Positions 1-12,026 of a stretch of DNA of 64,000 nucleotides are shown piece by piece. A model generated the notes under the pieces. It saw only the letters and a list, made by a program, of their open reading frames with translations, was not told the origin of the DNA and did not search any database. The stretch lies in NCBI GenBank assembly GCA_028673005.1, contig CM054118.1, positions 84,011,855 through 84,075,854 of the forward strand, given 5' to 3'. The translations under genes and the position numbers were made by a program. The stretch comes from Tanypteryx hageni. Taxonomy: Eukaryota > Arthropoda > Insecta > Odonata > Petaluridae. Position 1 is the first letter of the stretch; each line of letters starts with the position of its first letter.

Positions 1-416
1 ACGGTTACGCCATTCTTCTTTTGTCATTATTCATAGAAGGCCCTCAATTCAATTTATTTAAATTCCAACGAAAAATAGGCAAGACCTTAATTGAGAATTA
101 AAACGATCACACGTAGAAAATATACAGCAAATGAATAATATATCAAAATCAGAAGCTGATATGTTATTTATAATAAATAATAAAACTATAATCCCTTGCT
201 CCAAGGACGAAAGTTATTGTAAAAGTAACGCTAATGACGAAGATGTTTTCAAGGAAGGAACGACAGGAAAGGCAAAGACGTTAATATTCAATCCGCTTCT
301 GTAAATTTTTCCCGCAAATTACGCCTTTTACCCTCAACTTCGTCTTCTACTGTCTTTTTACGCCGTTTCCCTCGCATCCTCTCCCTCTTCCCACTTCCCA
401 CCTACCGCTTCCCATC
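1..416. other. Non-coding AT-rich flank, no feature recognised
   Basis: AT-rich sequence with no homologous reading frame, ending in a CT-rich lead-in to the minisatellite. It lies downstream of the last visible neuroligin exon and is probably intronic. Confidence 0.5.
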
Positions 417-564
417 TCCCCCTCCAACCTCCCCCTCCAACCTCCCCCTCCAACCTCCCCCTCCAACCTCCCCCTCCCAACCCCCCCTCCAACCCCCCCC
501 CCTCCAACCCCCCCCTCCAAGCTCCCCCTCCAACCTCCCCCTCCAAGCTCCCCCTCTAAGCTCC
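417..564. repeat. CCTCCAACCTCCCC minisatellite, left part
   Basis: Short tandem units of the type CTCCCCCTCCAAC and CTCCCCCTCCAAG repeat with small variations. The array is pyrimidine-rich on the plus strand. The same unit reappears at 1293-1330, so the array was split by the intervening insertion. The glycine-rich translations of its minus strand are artefacts. Confidence 0.9.
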
Positions 565-1292
565 ACTCCCCATAAATTATCCTTACTCAAGTTTTTTTTT
601 TGTATTGTCTTATATTACTTTGTATTTCTTAATATAACTTTGTATTGTTTTTATATATTTTTTTCTATTGTTTATGTATATTTTTTGTTGTTTTTATTTT
701 TTTCTATTGTTTTATTTTATTTTGTATTGTATTATATTATTTATGTATTTTATATCTTTTCCTGCTTTCTTATAATATGCATGCCCCAACAACATTCTTT
801 ATATTAATTCATTGTATATATTTCATGTATATTTCATCTCATTCTGCATACTTGTATATTTCTTGTTTACATTACGTTATTACCTTTACGCGTACTTTTT
901 TATGACGGTATATAATTACGCTGTATATACGAACTCTCCCACTGTACATACTCCTTTCTATTTAATGTTGTAATTTTGTATTACCATATGTACACTATCT
1001 AGGGTTTTCGCAGGTTTTTCACACCCCCCTTCTTAGTGGGTGTTTTCCTGCGTGGGTTTTACTAGGGGGGACATGTCTGTTTTTACCTAGGTTTTCCCCA
1101 CAAACACAAATCTGTATTCAATTTTATCTTTTTAATTTGTATGATTTAGGTACATAATGTTCATATAATGTATTTTGTTATACCATACTTTATTCTTTTT
1201 CTTGTATTTATTATATTGACGAAGGGTTAAATGTAAGAATGGACCTTCTGGTCTAAATTTCGCCCGAATAAAGACGATTATCTATCTATCTA
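565..1292 (+). mobile_element. 5'-truncated LINE 3' end inserted in the minisatellite
   Basis: The inserted block is 728 bp. It ends GGACCTTCTGGTCTAAATTT, then CGCCCGAATAAAGACGATTA and a short TATC repeat. An AATAAA signal followed by a simple-repeat tail is typical of non-LTR retrotransposon 3' ends. The 10-bp sequence TCTAAGCTCC occurs at 555-564 and at 1293-1302, consistent with a target-site duplication. The first half is rich in TTTTGTATTGTT-type repeats and looks like 3' untranslated sequence. No reverse transcriptase remains, so the clade cannot be named. Confidence 0.72.
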
Positions 1293-1330
1293 TCTAAGCT
1301 CCCGCTCCAAGCTCCCCCTCCAACCACCCC
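1293..1330. repeat. CCTCCAAGCTCCCC minisatellite, right remnant
   Basis: Units of CTCCAAGCTCCCCCTCCAAC resume directly after the LINE tail and match the array at 417-564. A further CT-rich tract runs to about 1420. Confidence 0.75.
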
Positions 1331-1707
1331 TCCTTCCTCTCTCTCCCTCATCCACACCTTTCCTTCTCTATTTTCTTCTTATTCCGGTTTCCTTTCAATT
1401 CGTCTTTTTCTCTACTCTGCTCTCTCGCAAACCCACATCCTCGCAACGCACCAACACTCGCAGCCTTTCTTTGAGACAAAGTAGCAATTTAGAGATCCAG
1501 GGATGACTGGATCTTTTCATCAGTGTATTCACTTCCGTCACAAATCCATTTCTGGTATGACCATTTCGGTCGTCAGGTTATTATTTTGTTGGTGAATACT
1601 TCATACGATAATAAAGGGATATGTGAAAAACAATATCATCACATCACTTTCATAGTAGAATAATTCTTCCCCGCGTTAACGCTTCTTTGTATGAATCCAT
1701 ACTAAAC

Positions 1708-2031
1708 CAGTTGTGCCCAAACTTCTCCAATGGTGGGCCTCATCAGTGGTTGCGAATCCCTTGGCGGGCCGCATTGGAAGTTGCCAATTCTTCGGTGGGC
1801 CGGGTTAGAGTTTAAATCGGAAGTTTACTATATATTCTGAGGTGCCATATAAGTAAAAATAAAGTCTAAGTTTTTCATGGCTAATATTTCAAGTTTTATT
1901 ATCAAAATTTTCAAAAATTATGAATTCCTGTGGTAATTTTTTCGAATTGCTTTTTCGCCATAGCTTCGCGGGCTGCAAAAATACCTCTCGCGGGCCGAAT
2001 TTGGAGCGCAGGCTTAGTTTGTGCACCACTT
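1708..2031. mobile_element. Non-autonomous hAT element (MITE)
   Basis: The left end reads CAGTTGTGCCCAAACTT, and the right end in reverse complement reads AAGTGGTGCACAAACTAAG. These are imperfect terminal inverted repeats of the CAGTGGTGCACAAACT type common in hAT elements. The flanking octamers are TACTAAAC (1700-1707) and TTCTAAAC (2032-2039), a 7/8 match to an 8-bp target duplication. Internal GGCGGGCCGC, GGTGGGCCG and GCGGGCCGAA motifs are the usual hAT subterminal repeats. There is no coding capacity. The diverged ends suggest an old insertion. Confidence 0.8.
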
Positions 2032-2796
2032 TTCTAAACAATCACATTTCCATGTGAGTATAAAATAAGAAAAAACGCCAAACGAAAATACAGAAAAATA
2101 ATAGATAATAAAAAAAATATCTTCAATACATTATATTATTTTTTGTATCATAACTTTTTTAATTTTCATAATTATTATGTACTAAAAGAAAGCGTACGTA
2201 AACATCCAAAGTTTTTTGGCAATTCGTATGTCGTCCGTCTCCTAAATCTCCTTGTTTTAGTTTCACTTCGATAAGAAGTAAGTGTGCGGTATTTTACGGC
2301 TTAAAACAGCCGCACACTAACATTTCAGATGGATAGGGAAGTCTCTCGATTGCCAAGGAGTTGCTGCGCTGGGCGTGTTGTGTAACCAGGGTAACGGAAA
2401 AGGAGCGAGTAAAGGGAAGCGAGCGACTGAGAAACTGCACGTCTCAACGCTGATTCAGCGAAACCTCCGCATCGCCTGAAATAAAATCTCTATATGCTGC
2501 TTCGGAGGCAGTTCACCTTTAAATAAAGTTAAATAAAGCGAGTCAGTAATTTTTAAAGGACACTCTGCAAAATATTGAGTTTTTTAGCTTTATAGAACAT
2601 CACGCTGATTTACTTAGTGATGCACAATAGATAACCCTCGGATTAATTGTAATTGTGGCTAAGGACTCTTATCAATTCCGAAACGTTTTCCTTCCGAATA
2701 CTGGCGATCAAAGTATCTCTCCGAGTTATTTTATTTAAAATTGCGTTCGAAGTGAGGAAAAAGAGTGCCACGCCGGCTCTTTCTCTTCCTCTCTGT

Positions 2797-2831
<35 letters not shown>

Positions 2832-5263
2832 AGAGCGATGGCACGGCGATGGGCAAGCGAATGGAGCGCTTGATGGAACGGTTGTTACGGAGTCGCTATG
2901 GGCGTAGTTAAACAGACGGAGGGAAAAGAAAAACTCGCGGAACAGGAACCGCAAAGCCCATCCCCAGGCTTTTCACTTTGCTTGCGCGGGAAACTTTCCG
3001 TTGCTGGGTAACGACACACTTCTTTCTTTCTACGGTCGTCTAAAAATAAAAAAGGGAACCGTTTCGCCCTGAGAGGAGCTTCTTTATGCTCGGTCGTTCC
3101 TAGAACAGGAAGAGGAGTCCGAATATTAAAACCTGCTACCGCTAGGCGCCCGGGAACCCATTTTCCCCTATGTACCGCGTTAGGCGAAGATTTCATTCGT
3201 ACTCCTCCTCTAAAGATGAATCCATTACCATTCGCCGATAATAAACATTTGTTTTTGTTAATCCATTGCGTTCAATATTTGTTGCTAAGATACGAATAAA
3301 ACGAAGCGTTTGGTAAAAGTTTTCATTCGATGGGCTATAATGAAAGGCTAATCTTTTTTAATTTCCAGTAACGGATATCACCATAGAGTGATCACCATGG
3401 GAAAACTCGGTAGACCGAATCACCTCAAAAGCCCAAAATAGATATTTCCTGAATGTGTCTCTATCGTCCAATTCTGTTTCAGAGTGGATAGAATTTCAGT
3501 CTGAAATCTCGCGATATCGAAATATTCTCCGTACTGCATGAGCCAATGAGATTTTCAGGCTGAAGCCAATTTAGTGTAGTTTCGCCGTGCTCGGCCTTGA
3601 ATGTGTTTTATCGCCATCGGAGCGGCATCAAGAGTGAATAGTTCAATCTTTTATAAAAAAGTCGCGACGTTTTTCGCTCTAAAAGATCCTCTAGGTACCA
3701 GGAAGCGGAAAGAGTCAGTCGCATGATGCAGGAATGCGTTTCAATATTTAGAGAAATTTGGCAGAAATGATATTGAAAGAACGAAATACGATAACTAGAT
3801 TTTGCCTATGTCTTGCGAAGAAAATTGTTACTCAAGAAAAAATGGGCTAGTGAGCAAGTGCAAAATTCTATTTCGAAGATATTACGTTTGGAAGAAATGA
3901 TAAAAATACGCGTTTCCTTAGGCTCCTGTGCGTTTTATTAACTCATCAACGTGAAACCTTGACACTAAGACGGCCCAATTTAATTTAAAATGTATTCAAT
4001 ATATTATAAGAAAAGGGAAATGATTAATTTTCCCAATTTACTACGATACACAGATCAATAAATATTGTAATTTACATATGCAACATATATTCACAGGGTC
4101 CATTTACACTTCCGAGTTAAACCGATGGGTAAGATTAATATAAATATTCTGATATACCGTTTTTCTTATTATATATCCCTATAAATTATATAGTTCTGCA
4201 ACTATGTCATATGGATGTGAAAAGTTTCCCCGACGCTATTTAAATGCCACGAATAGTAAACGTTAAAACTTTACCGTTTAATATAATTTTTACGCATGAA
4301 TCAAAAACGTCTGTATATGACGTCGACAATTAAGAGAAGTTGGAAAATATTACGATATCTTCCATTTTTTCTGCAATTTTAATTACACTTTTAAATGTTT
4401 ATAACGAATAACGAATAAAACGAATATGTCTATTTAAAAGGAAACAACACTATCATTCAACAAATTTGAATTTAATTGATAATTCGACTATATAGACAAA
4501 AAAACAAAATTTACATTCAAAATTAATGTAAATTTTATCACGATCGGAGTTGAATATATATAGTGGTTTATTCAGAGTAGATAGATTCTCCTCTATTGGT
4601 TTCACGAAGAAAGGCAATGGGCGCATTCATAGAAAATGACACATAACTAGTGACATGCCCTCTGAAACTATCAAAAATATTTTCTCCTCGGAGAAGGCCA
4701 AGGAGATGGAAGTTCCTTCCCAGGCACCTCGGGAAGGCCATCGCCGAAGTTAAGAACAGCGATTCTTCATTTTTTCTCGCATTAATATATTTTCCTTTGG
4801 ATTACATACTGCTTTCATAGCAGCAATTTTTCAGCTTAGTCTTTTTTTAATTTTTAGTTTTTTAATGTCTCACTGACTTTTTGTACAAACTATAATTCAT
4901 AACTTTCACACACTAACGGGAAATAAATTAAAACTATTTTAAATGGAACTATCGTTTTTAGCTACAGGACCTTCCGTAAGTTCATTAATGGGATATATCA
5001 TTCTTAAGATAGAATTTATTCATTGCTGAATAATCCCTTGAAGGAAAAATCCGAAAGTTAACGTTGATCCATTAATTTACAGTAATGTTTTTTAAAAATC
5101 ATAGTTGATCAATAAAGTTGAATTGTGGTTTATTTGAGAGTATTCTGCCCACGTAATGGAGCTGAATGTGACCTCGTTCGAGCGATTCCCCGTAGGAACG
5201 GATAGAAGCATCGTCTCGCTCCGCATTCATATCCCTCGTCGCTTTATTATGCAACTCGCTCAC
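2032..5263. other. Non-coding AT-rich sequence downstream of last visible neuroligin exon
   Basis: No exon or transposase homology is recognised. A short hairpin with arms AGTGTGCGG and CCGCACACT sits at about 2281-2319, and a GT microsatellite at 2801-2829. Open frames on both strands around 2640-3196 overlap one another and resemble no protein. The region is presumably part of the next neuroligin intron. Confidence 0.5.
2801..2829. repeat. (GT)n microsatellite
   Basis: An uninterrupted run of about 14 GT dinucleotides preceded by a CTCTGTCTCT tract. Confidence 0.95.
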
Positions 5264-5538
5264 CTGTGGGTAGTCCCCGTCCCTCGTCTGGTAATCGAAC
5301 ACGTAGAAGAAAGAGCGTGCTCCGGGTCGCGCAGCCAGGGCGTCCCCCGCTTGCACCAGTGGCGCCACGAACTGCGCGTCGGACAAGGCCGCAACTGTTG
5401 CGTCCCTCGTGTTTATGGGGTGCTGGACGGTGCGTTCCCAGTCCGTGTACTCGTTGACGACCGTGAAGAATATCTCGGAGAGGTGGAAACGGTACGCGTT
5501 CCTCACGTACGTGCGTACTATCCGGTCCCTACGCTCAC
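5264..5538 (-). CDS. Nlg: Neuroligin exon: C-terminal half of esterase-like fold
   Basis: This 275-bp exon has two leading bases followed by exactly 91 codons, so its donor is phase 0, unlike the four junctions before it. It encodes ERRDRIVRTYVRNAYRFHLS through FTVVNEYTDWERTVQHPINT, then LSDAQFVAPLVQAGD and SFFYVFDYQTRDGDYPQ. These match the neuroligin segments ending in YTDW, TDHQWVAP and YFYAFYHH. Acceptor AAACAG precedes GTGAGC and donor CCACAG precedes GTGAGC. The exon itself begins GTGAGC, which could be mistaken for a donor. The expected next segment (a GTVHGEDLPYIFG-like exon) was not found between 1 and 5263. Confidence 0.93.
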
Positions 5539-6470
5539 CTGTTTAACGAGAGAAAGGGAAAAAACTCTAATTGGCAAAAGGGTCGAATATCGGGACCGGA
5601 GCGCATCGATATGGGGTCGAGCAGATCCGGCGACTAGGCGATATTTGCAAAGGGCCGATTTTATCATGCTGACAAAATCTTGGCTTTCGAAAAATCGCTG
5701 TCGATCGGTACCGTAAAAATCTTTTAACGCAGATTCCCTACGATTTAACTTTAAGGAAAAGTCGCGAAAAATGACATTAAAATCTATGCAACTAATAACG
5801 CCACAATTATCCTGGTGTATGTGGAGCGGCACAAATGTTTTGATTTCTTTACGAAATGCATAAATTTATAAAATTTCTCATAGAAAATATTTGTTTCTAA
5901 TATAAAAATATTCATCTGCGGGATTCAAATAGCATTTGATACCTATTAACTCATTTGTTAAGTAAATTGATATCACCAAATGACTCACACTCAACATCAT
6001 ATATATGAAATTTGTATCATCAGATTAAAACGTTCGAAGTTCCAGACAAATACGAAGTTATAAATATTTACACGTAGTATCAAAGTGAAATGCAGATAAT
6101 GGATGTATATTTCTAAACAAATTTCGTGGAAGAGTGTAAGAAAAATTCCGAACTGAATCTCGAGTATTTAGTATTCATAAATTGACATTCGCATACACAA
6201 TACGAAACTTAAAAATGCAGAACGCTAAAATTAAGAAATATAAATGTAGCAAACCAACTTCCGAATAACATTCAATTATTTTATAATGCTATTAGAGATA
6301 AGATTTCGGAATAGCAACATTTTGGAAAACATTTCTTGAAAACGACCGTTTCTAATAACGAATTATTGCAATCATATTTATAAACAATGTACCTATTACA
6401 TCCCCGTTGCAGTGAAATAACAACCACATTCTCCTATAGCAAGATTCATATTCGAGCGATGGTCACTCAC
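5539..6470 (-). other. Nlg: Neuroligin intron, 932 bp, phase 1
   Basis: AT-rich intron between exons 6471-6620 and 5264-5538. It starts GTGAGT and ends CTCTCGTTAAACAG on the minus strand. No repeat is recognised inside. Confidence 0.85.
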
Positions 6471-6620
6471 CTTCGAAACCTGACTGAACGTCCCTGTTTG
6501 AGAATCGGAACAGCGCCTCTCCGGACACTACTCCGAAGAGGAGGTCGTAAGTGTTGAGGCCGAAGCCAGCGGCCCCGCTCCCGCCGCCACTCCCGCTGCT
6601 CCTCTTCTTGCCGTTGTTCC
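6471..6620 (-). CDS. Nlg: Neuroligin exon: glycine/serine linker and GEALF segment
   Basis: This 150-bp exon has two leading bases, 49 codons and one trailing base. It opens with a basic Gly/Ser linker (NNGKKRSSGSGGGSGAAG) that continues the glycine tract of the preceding exon. It then returns to the fold with LNTYDLLFGVVSGEALFRFS, the counterpart of the LIGVNQGEGLKF region of neuroligins, and ends DVQSGFE. Acceptor ATTCAG precedes GGAACA and donor CGAAG precedes GTGAGT. The linker therefore straddles a 5.0-kb intron. That intron position makes this a plausible site for alternative splicing, but no alternative exon is visible. Confidence 0.9.
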
Positions 6621-9600
6621 CTGAATGAATGAAAATCGGGCAACAATAGCCGTCAACAATAGAAACACGGAAAGCAGGTTATTGGAAAAAAATACATTTT
6701 TTCATTTAGAGGGGCGCTATGGTAGCTATTTATTCTCTTGAAACCTTGTGATTATTAAATATTTAAAAATGCTTTTAAGTGACAATGAAGGCATGCGGCA
6801 CATCTAATGAATACATTTAGGATTTTAAGTCCCGATTTTTTAAAACAAATGTAAAGTACCGTTAAATAATTACAACAATACCCGAGTGCGGGAGTTTGCT
6901 ACACTTTTCAAGTTCTCGCAGATTTCTTCGTAGAACTTCCTACGAAGAAAACTCATTAACACGCGAAGGAAGAAAAACGGGCGTCAAAGAGGATTCCGTT
7001 CGATAACGCAGTTCGAGCACTTCGTCCTTCGACAGCTGTGCTGCCTAGTGGTACACTTCGCCAAAGTGAATGCTAATTCCGACGAAAAAGGCAGAACTCC
7101 TTTCTCTCCATCTGTATTCCTATTCGCCGAGGGATCCTCGTGTTTACGAAAGTCTCGGAGGGATTGAGCCGAGGAAAGGAATCCGACCGGAAGCATGCGA
7201 GACTAGCGAAGGGAGTTCTCGAAACCCAAGGCCCGGGGGAAAAAGGAGATTTGGGGAATTATTCTGTAGGAAATCGCAAAACATACGATTAATCGCACGG
7301 CAGACGCATCGCATTAGTGAATTAAAATATGTAATATCCATTGCCGATCGATTTTAATTGCCGTGTTACTCGAGATGGAGAGAGAAAAAATGACGGAATT
7401 TTGGCTCAATAGGGGATATTGATTACGCGATTCATTTGTTTGCGCGTCATACAACCCTTCATTCGAACGGATTCGGAGGTCCTAATCGTCCGCTTTGCTC
7501 GCGGAGGTCGCTCGCCCCGTAGGTGATCACGCACAGGGAATCGGCATTTGTTCTAGCACTGATACGAGGGACGAGCCATTAAATATTGCTTTTCCGGGAG
7601 AATTTCCAATTGAAGGTAAACAAGACAATGGGCATCTTGATTTCCATTTCGGCTCCGCCATTCTTGAATCTTTTATTCATGCGGAGTTATTTTTGGTTTA
7701 TTTTTATTTATGTTTTCCTCTTGTTGCGGTTGACTTTTTATTTCGGCGGACTTTATGGAGTTTGCTCACCACTCAGACTCGAATAAAGCCCAGAAAAGCT
7801 ATTTATAAAAGAGGTCCCGACTCGAAATCGCTAAGCATCTGGTGCTATAGGAATGTAATGTAAATATTTCATCGAGGGCCTCATGAAACGATTAAAGGTT
7901 AGAGGAAAAAAACCTTACGCTGAAAAAGGATGTTCAATTAAGCGCCACAACTTGGATTTGGCGAGTTTCTTTCCTCTTTGAAACACGTCTTTTTTAATAT
8001 CGACAATTTCTCAAGATCAAGAAAAAGTAACTGGTTTTAGGTGCTTTTTATTAGCTCTAGAGTCGTCCTTACGCTTGAAATAGGATATTTTATGCGAATG
8101 ACCATGTCTTGGGATTTTTCTTCTTGTTTTTAAATTAAATTAATTTAAAATTCCACGTTAAGTTTAGTTTATAAGTTCGTTGAAACTTTTTAAATATGCT
8201 CATATTTATATTATTTTGCTAAAAATAGGAATTATTTTGTTGGAATTTTTATATTTGTTTAGCATTTTTAAAATCCGATTTGTATGTTTCGATGGGAATT
8301 TTTGGTTGATAATGCAGATTATGATGGAAGACATCGAAGATTTGGAGTTAAATTGAATAATATTTATTAAATAAAATTCGATTATTTATGTGAAACTATG
8401 CCAATGAATACCTTCAATAATTTTATAAAGCTACAGTTGGAGACTTAGAGGATTTTCTTTCAGGAATTTCTCTTCGTCCTAACATTCGGATTCTAACAAT
8501 ACAACACTACTTATGTCAGTAGATTGCCACGTAGCCAACATCAGTCATAGCATTCAACTAATACACATACTCACACAAGTATAAACAACAAAACTATTTA
8601 TATGAAGAATATGAAATTTCATTATCCCTTAAATGCGAATGCAATGGTTGACGTCTCAAGTACTACCAAACGGGAATGCTAGTCCGGAAAATGTTTGTGA
8701 CGCCAAATCTTTTGTGGCGGTGGAGGAGAATATATGCCGCACAAACCTTACGTAATACGAATGGGTTGAGCGAAAACCATGACGCTTTTGCTCCAGGGAA
8801 CGCACTAGCAAAGAGTAGATTTCATTTAGCCAAACAGAGGAGTCATACCAAGTTTCTCTGAAATCATCATAAAGAGAGGGATATGCTTACGCATTCAAAT
8901 TAAAATTATAATTAATAGAATATAACGAGACCAAGGACAAAACTCTTTAATCGACTTAAGTTTATTTTGTGAGAAAAATTACAGTGATAAATTTCATCTC
9001 AGCATATATGTCGTCAACCGGTTTTAACAGTATTTGAAGGGAACAATTTACATTTTTGGTTTGTGGAAAATAATATTGAAAGCAAACTCTTTGGGCAAAC
9101 TGAAATGAATTTGGAGAGATTCGCTGGAATTTGTAGCGATGGAGTCGACTTTCACACGCCTGGTGGCAAATTAATTGATAGCCAATTGGAAGTTCCATTC
9201 TTTCGGGTGAGGAAGATATCCGCAAACCAGGAAAAGATTCCTCAGAGAGCGATGACTCATAAAATTTTCTGATTATGACTCATGAATTCTACTCATTATT
9301 TTTAAAATGGCAAATGCTTCTGGTATTACCGGCAAGGGAAAGCTCAGTATTAAAAAACTACTTCTTAACAGGCTATCCTAATGCATTAAAATTCTTCACG
9401 CACATTAAAATACTTAGAAAACACACCAACAATATTAATAGAATGTAAAATAAACACCTAAACGTACTAAAAAAAGTAATGTTATAGTGACCTAAATAAA
9501 GAACATAAGAGTTCACTAGCAGGAAAAAGAAGAAAAATCAAACGTTGCCGTAAAGGAAATGTGGATTTCGCAATAACCTTTCAAATAAGAACGATGTTTA

Positions 9601-11630
9601 AGGTGATGATCATATTGAAGTGGGAGTAGATTCTTTTGAAAAGAGAATAATTAAATGATATCATTAGGAATTCATTTGTGGAAAACTTGGTAGATTTTCT
9701 GCTTATGGATAACGCCTATTACCACTATCTCAGTCAGCTCCAGTTGACCAAGAGAGTATATGGTTTTAATTCCATGAGTTATATTGTGACAATAACTACG
9801 ATGTTAAAGTTATAAATATGGTTCTCATTTAAACCACATCGACTAACTTAAGTTGCATTATGTCACCACACAAAGTGAATTAAAATTAGAAAAAATTAGA
9901 AAAATATTTTACTAAACTATAATAATTCCAATCCTTTCATATCTTAGGGAAGACCCCCTTTAAATATATTTAATTTAAATAATTTTTAGTTATTTTGCTG
10001 ATGGCTCTAGAAAGAAGAGATTGATGTAATAAACAATAAAAAAGCAATATATTCCATGCCAATGAGGAGAGAAATAAAAATGATAAAACATAAGGAGGAA
10101 AACAGATGTCTTTTTATACGCCAGAAAACTTATTAAAAAATTTAAGTCACATCTAAGAGAGAGAGAGATATATCTAGTAGGCTGAAGTGAATGTGCTCTC
10201 TCAACTGTAAAGTGAAAGCGAAGAGTAGACTTGATGAGGAAATCGAAATCCTTTGGTAAAACCTTTCTGACGATAATCTTGTCTCAACATCCCGGAGACA
10301 TTTTCCCCATTATCGAGTTTTATAACTTTCGTTCGGTCATATGTCTTCACCTTCAACTATCTCCATTCTAAAACCTTCTCCAAGCCATTTGTTATTCTCC
10401 TTTCGCTTTTTCACTGTTCATATAAAATCTCTCCCGAAAAGGCTTCGACATAGAATAATCGCTCTCAGTCGTTTCATAATATGTCTACATTTACCGCTCA
10501 CGTTCCGGTCCCTTTCTGTTGTTTATCTTACCTACAAAATACATTTAATTGCCCGCGAAAATTACTTTAGTAATACCGAAGCTTCTTATGACTATCAATT
10601 TTCTCAAAGCTCATGTTTGAAAAATAATTTATAAAGCTATTTTTGGGAAAGTTTAGTTGTCAAAATTCATCCCGATGAAGATAAAAATTTATAGTCGCCC
10701 TTTGCAATTCAAATCGCAAAAGAGTCCCGCACTTCCTGTCCCGATTCCATTTCTTCGTGCAGCGGCATATCTAAAAAAAATCTCGAAGGGTATCTTTCAT
10801 TATCACTCTTAAAAATTAAATTGAATTTCTATTCCCATGGTGGCGAAAGTGAGCCTGTCTAGTGCAAATGCTGAGACGAGATACTTTAATCCGTGATCAC
10901 ATGGCGCAAATTTTCGCCGAGTCAACGCGAGTGTGAGAGAAGGGGGTGGCGGTTAGGGAGTCTTGGAGTGGGGTGGCGGTTAGGGAATGGTGGAGTGGGG
11001 TGGAGTTGGGATGAGGCGATTTTCGAATCGAGGGGAGTGAGCCATTAAGGAGAGCAGACGAGAATGTCACGGTTGCGCACTCAATCTTCACTAGCTATGT
11101 GACGCTACGCTCGTTTTTCGAAGCGTTAACTTAGTTAAACATGATTTTAACACGGTAAAAAATGTATGCTTAGGTAAAATTACTTTGGCTCGGAACTGAA
11201 CAACCCGATCCGAAGAATCTGTCTAAATGCACCTAGACGGGAAGTTGTCATCTAAATATTATTGATTTAATCAACACAAATTTGCATTTATTGTCTAAGG
11301 CTGTTACATCCATACTTTATATTAAGAATTAATTTATTTTTTGTACTCATCACGTTGTAGCCTTTCTCACAATTAATGTTTTTCACAATTGGGATCTATG
11401 AATAAATAAACGATCCTTAAAATCAAAAATCATTTTCGAAATATTTATTGCCATGTTGGAGTTTCTCCTTTAATCTGTTATCCTGAAGACATTCCGTCTT
11501 CCTGATGAAGCATGATTTTTTATAATTTGGCCGTATGATGCTTGCCGAGTAACTTTTAAAACGGACTTAAGAATATGTGCGCCACACCGCAGCAATATTC
11601 TTCTTTCTAAAAATTGAACGTCTCTCTCAC
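6621..11630 (-). other. Nlg: Neuroligin intron, 5,010 bp, phase 1
   Basis: Intron between exons 11631-12026 and 6471-6620, GTGAGA to TTCATTCAG on the minus strand. It is mostly unremarkable AT-rich DNA. It has a G-rich 27-bp tandem repeat near its 5' end (10943-11010). Open frames around 7070-7860 and 8960-9270 resemble no known protein. Confidence 0.8.
10943..11010. repeat. 27-bp G-rich tandem repeat, about 2.4 copies
   Basis: The unit starts GGGGTGGCGGTTAGGGA. Copies begin at 10943 and 10970, with a partial third at 10997. It contains GGTTAGGG but is not a telomeric array. Confidence 0.8.
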
Positions 11631-12026
11631 CTGAGTCTCCATCGCCGCCTCCTCCTCCTCCGCCTCCTCCTGACGCCAAAAGCGCGGCCGCCATGTCCGC
11701 CCTGAAGCCCGGTCGCACCACCACGCCGTCCACTGAGGGCCCGAAGGCGGTGAGGAAGGCCGGAGGCGGCGGAGGGGCGTCTTGGGCGGTGAGGGCGGAT
11801 AGGGGAGCGGCCCGGAGGCAGTCCTCTAGTCTCTCGGCTTCCCTCCACGCCTCGGCTGCGGCGGCCGCTCCGCTGGGGCCGGACCCCGTTGCCGTGGGGA
11901 CGGCCTCTTCCGGAGAGGAACAGTTCAGCCTTCGGGCGAGCCTCACGGCGTAGAATACGGGGTCTTCCACGATGGCCCAGCTGCTGAGGGCGCTGCCGGA
12001 AAGGAGCGCCGCACGATGGAATAGGC
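11631..12026 (-). CDS. Nlg: Neuroligin exon with alanine-rich and glycine-rich expansions
   Basis: This 396-bp exon has two leading bases, 131 codons and one trailing base. It starts LFHRAALLSGSALSSWAIVE, which matches the LFQKAIIQSGTALSSWA segment of vertebrate neuroligins. It continues through DPVFYAVRLARRLNC and ends with FGPSVDGVVVRPGFRADMA. Two low-complexity insertions stand out: GPSGAAAAAEAW about 50 residues in, and nine consecutive glycines followed by DGDS just before the donor. Acceptor CTCCAG precedes GCCTAT and donor ACTCAG precedes GTGAGA. The exon is strongly GC-rich. The expansions look like surface-loop growth on an otherwise conserved fold. No stop or frameshift is seen. Confidence 0.93.

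Noticed and set aside
2643..3196. Opposed frames around the GT repeat
   Set aside because: They overlap on both strands, cross a microsatellite and show no recognisable motif.
1..5263. Next downstream neuroligin exon (GTVHGEDLPYIFG-like)
   Set aside because: No minus-strand frame with this motif and a matching phase-0 acceptor was found.
10951..10988. Telomeric repeat (TTAGG/TTAGGG)
   Set aside because: TTAGGG occurs only once per 27-bp unit, so this is an ordinary minisatellite.
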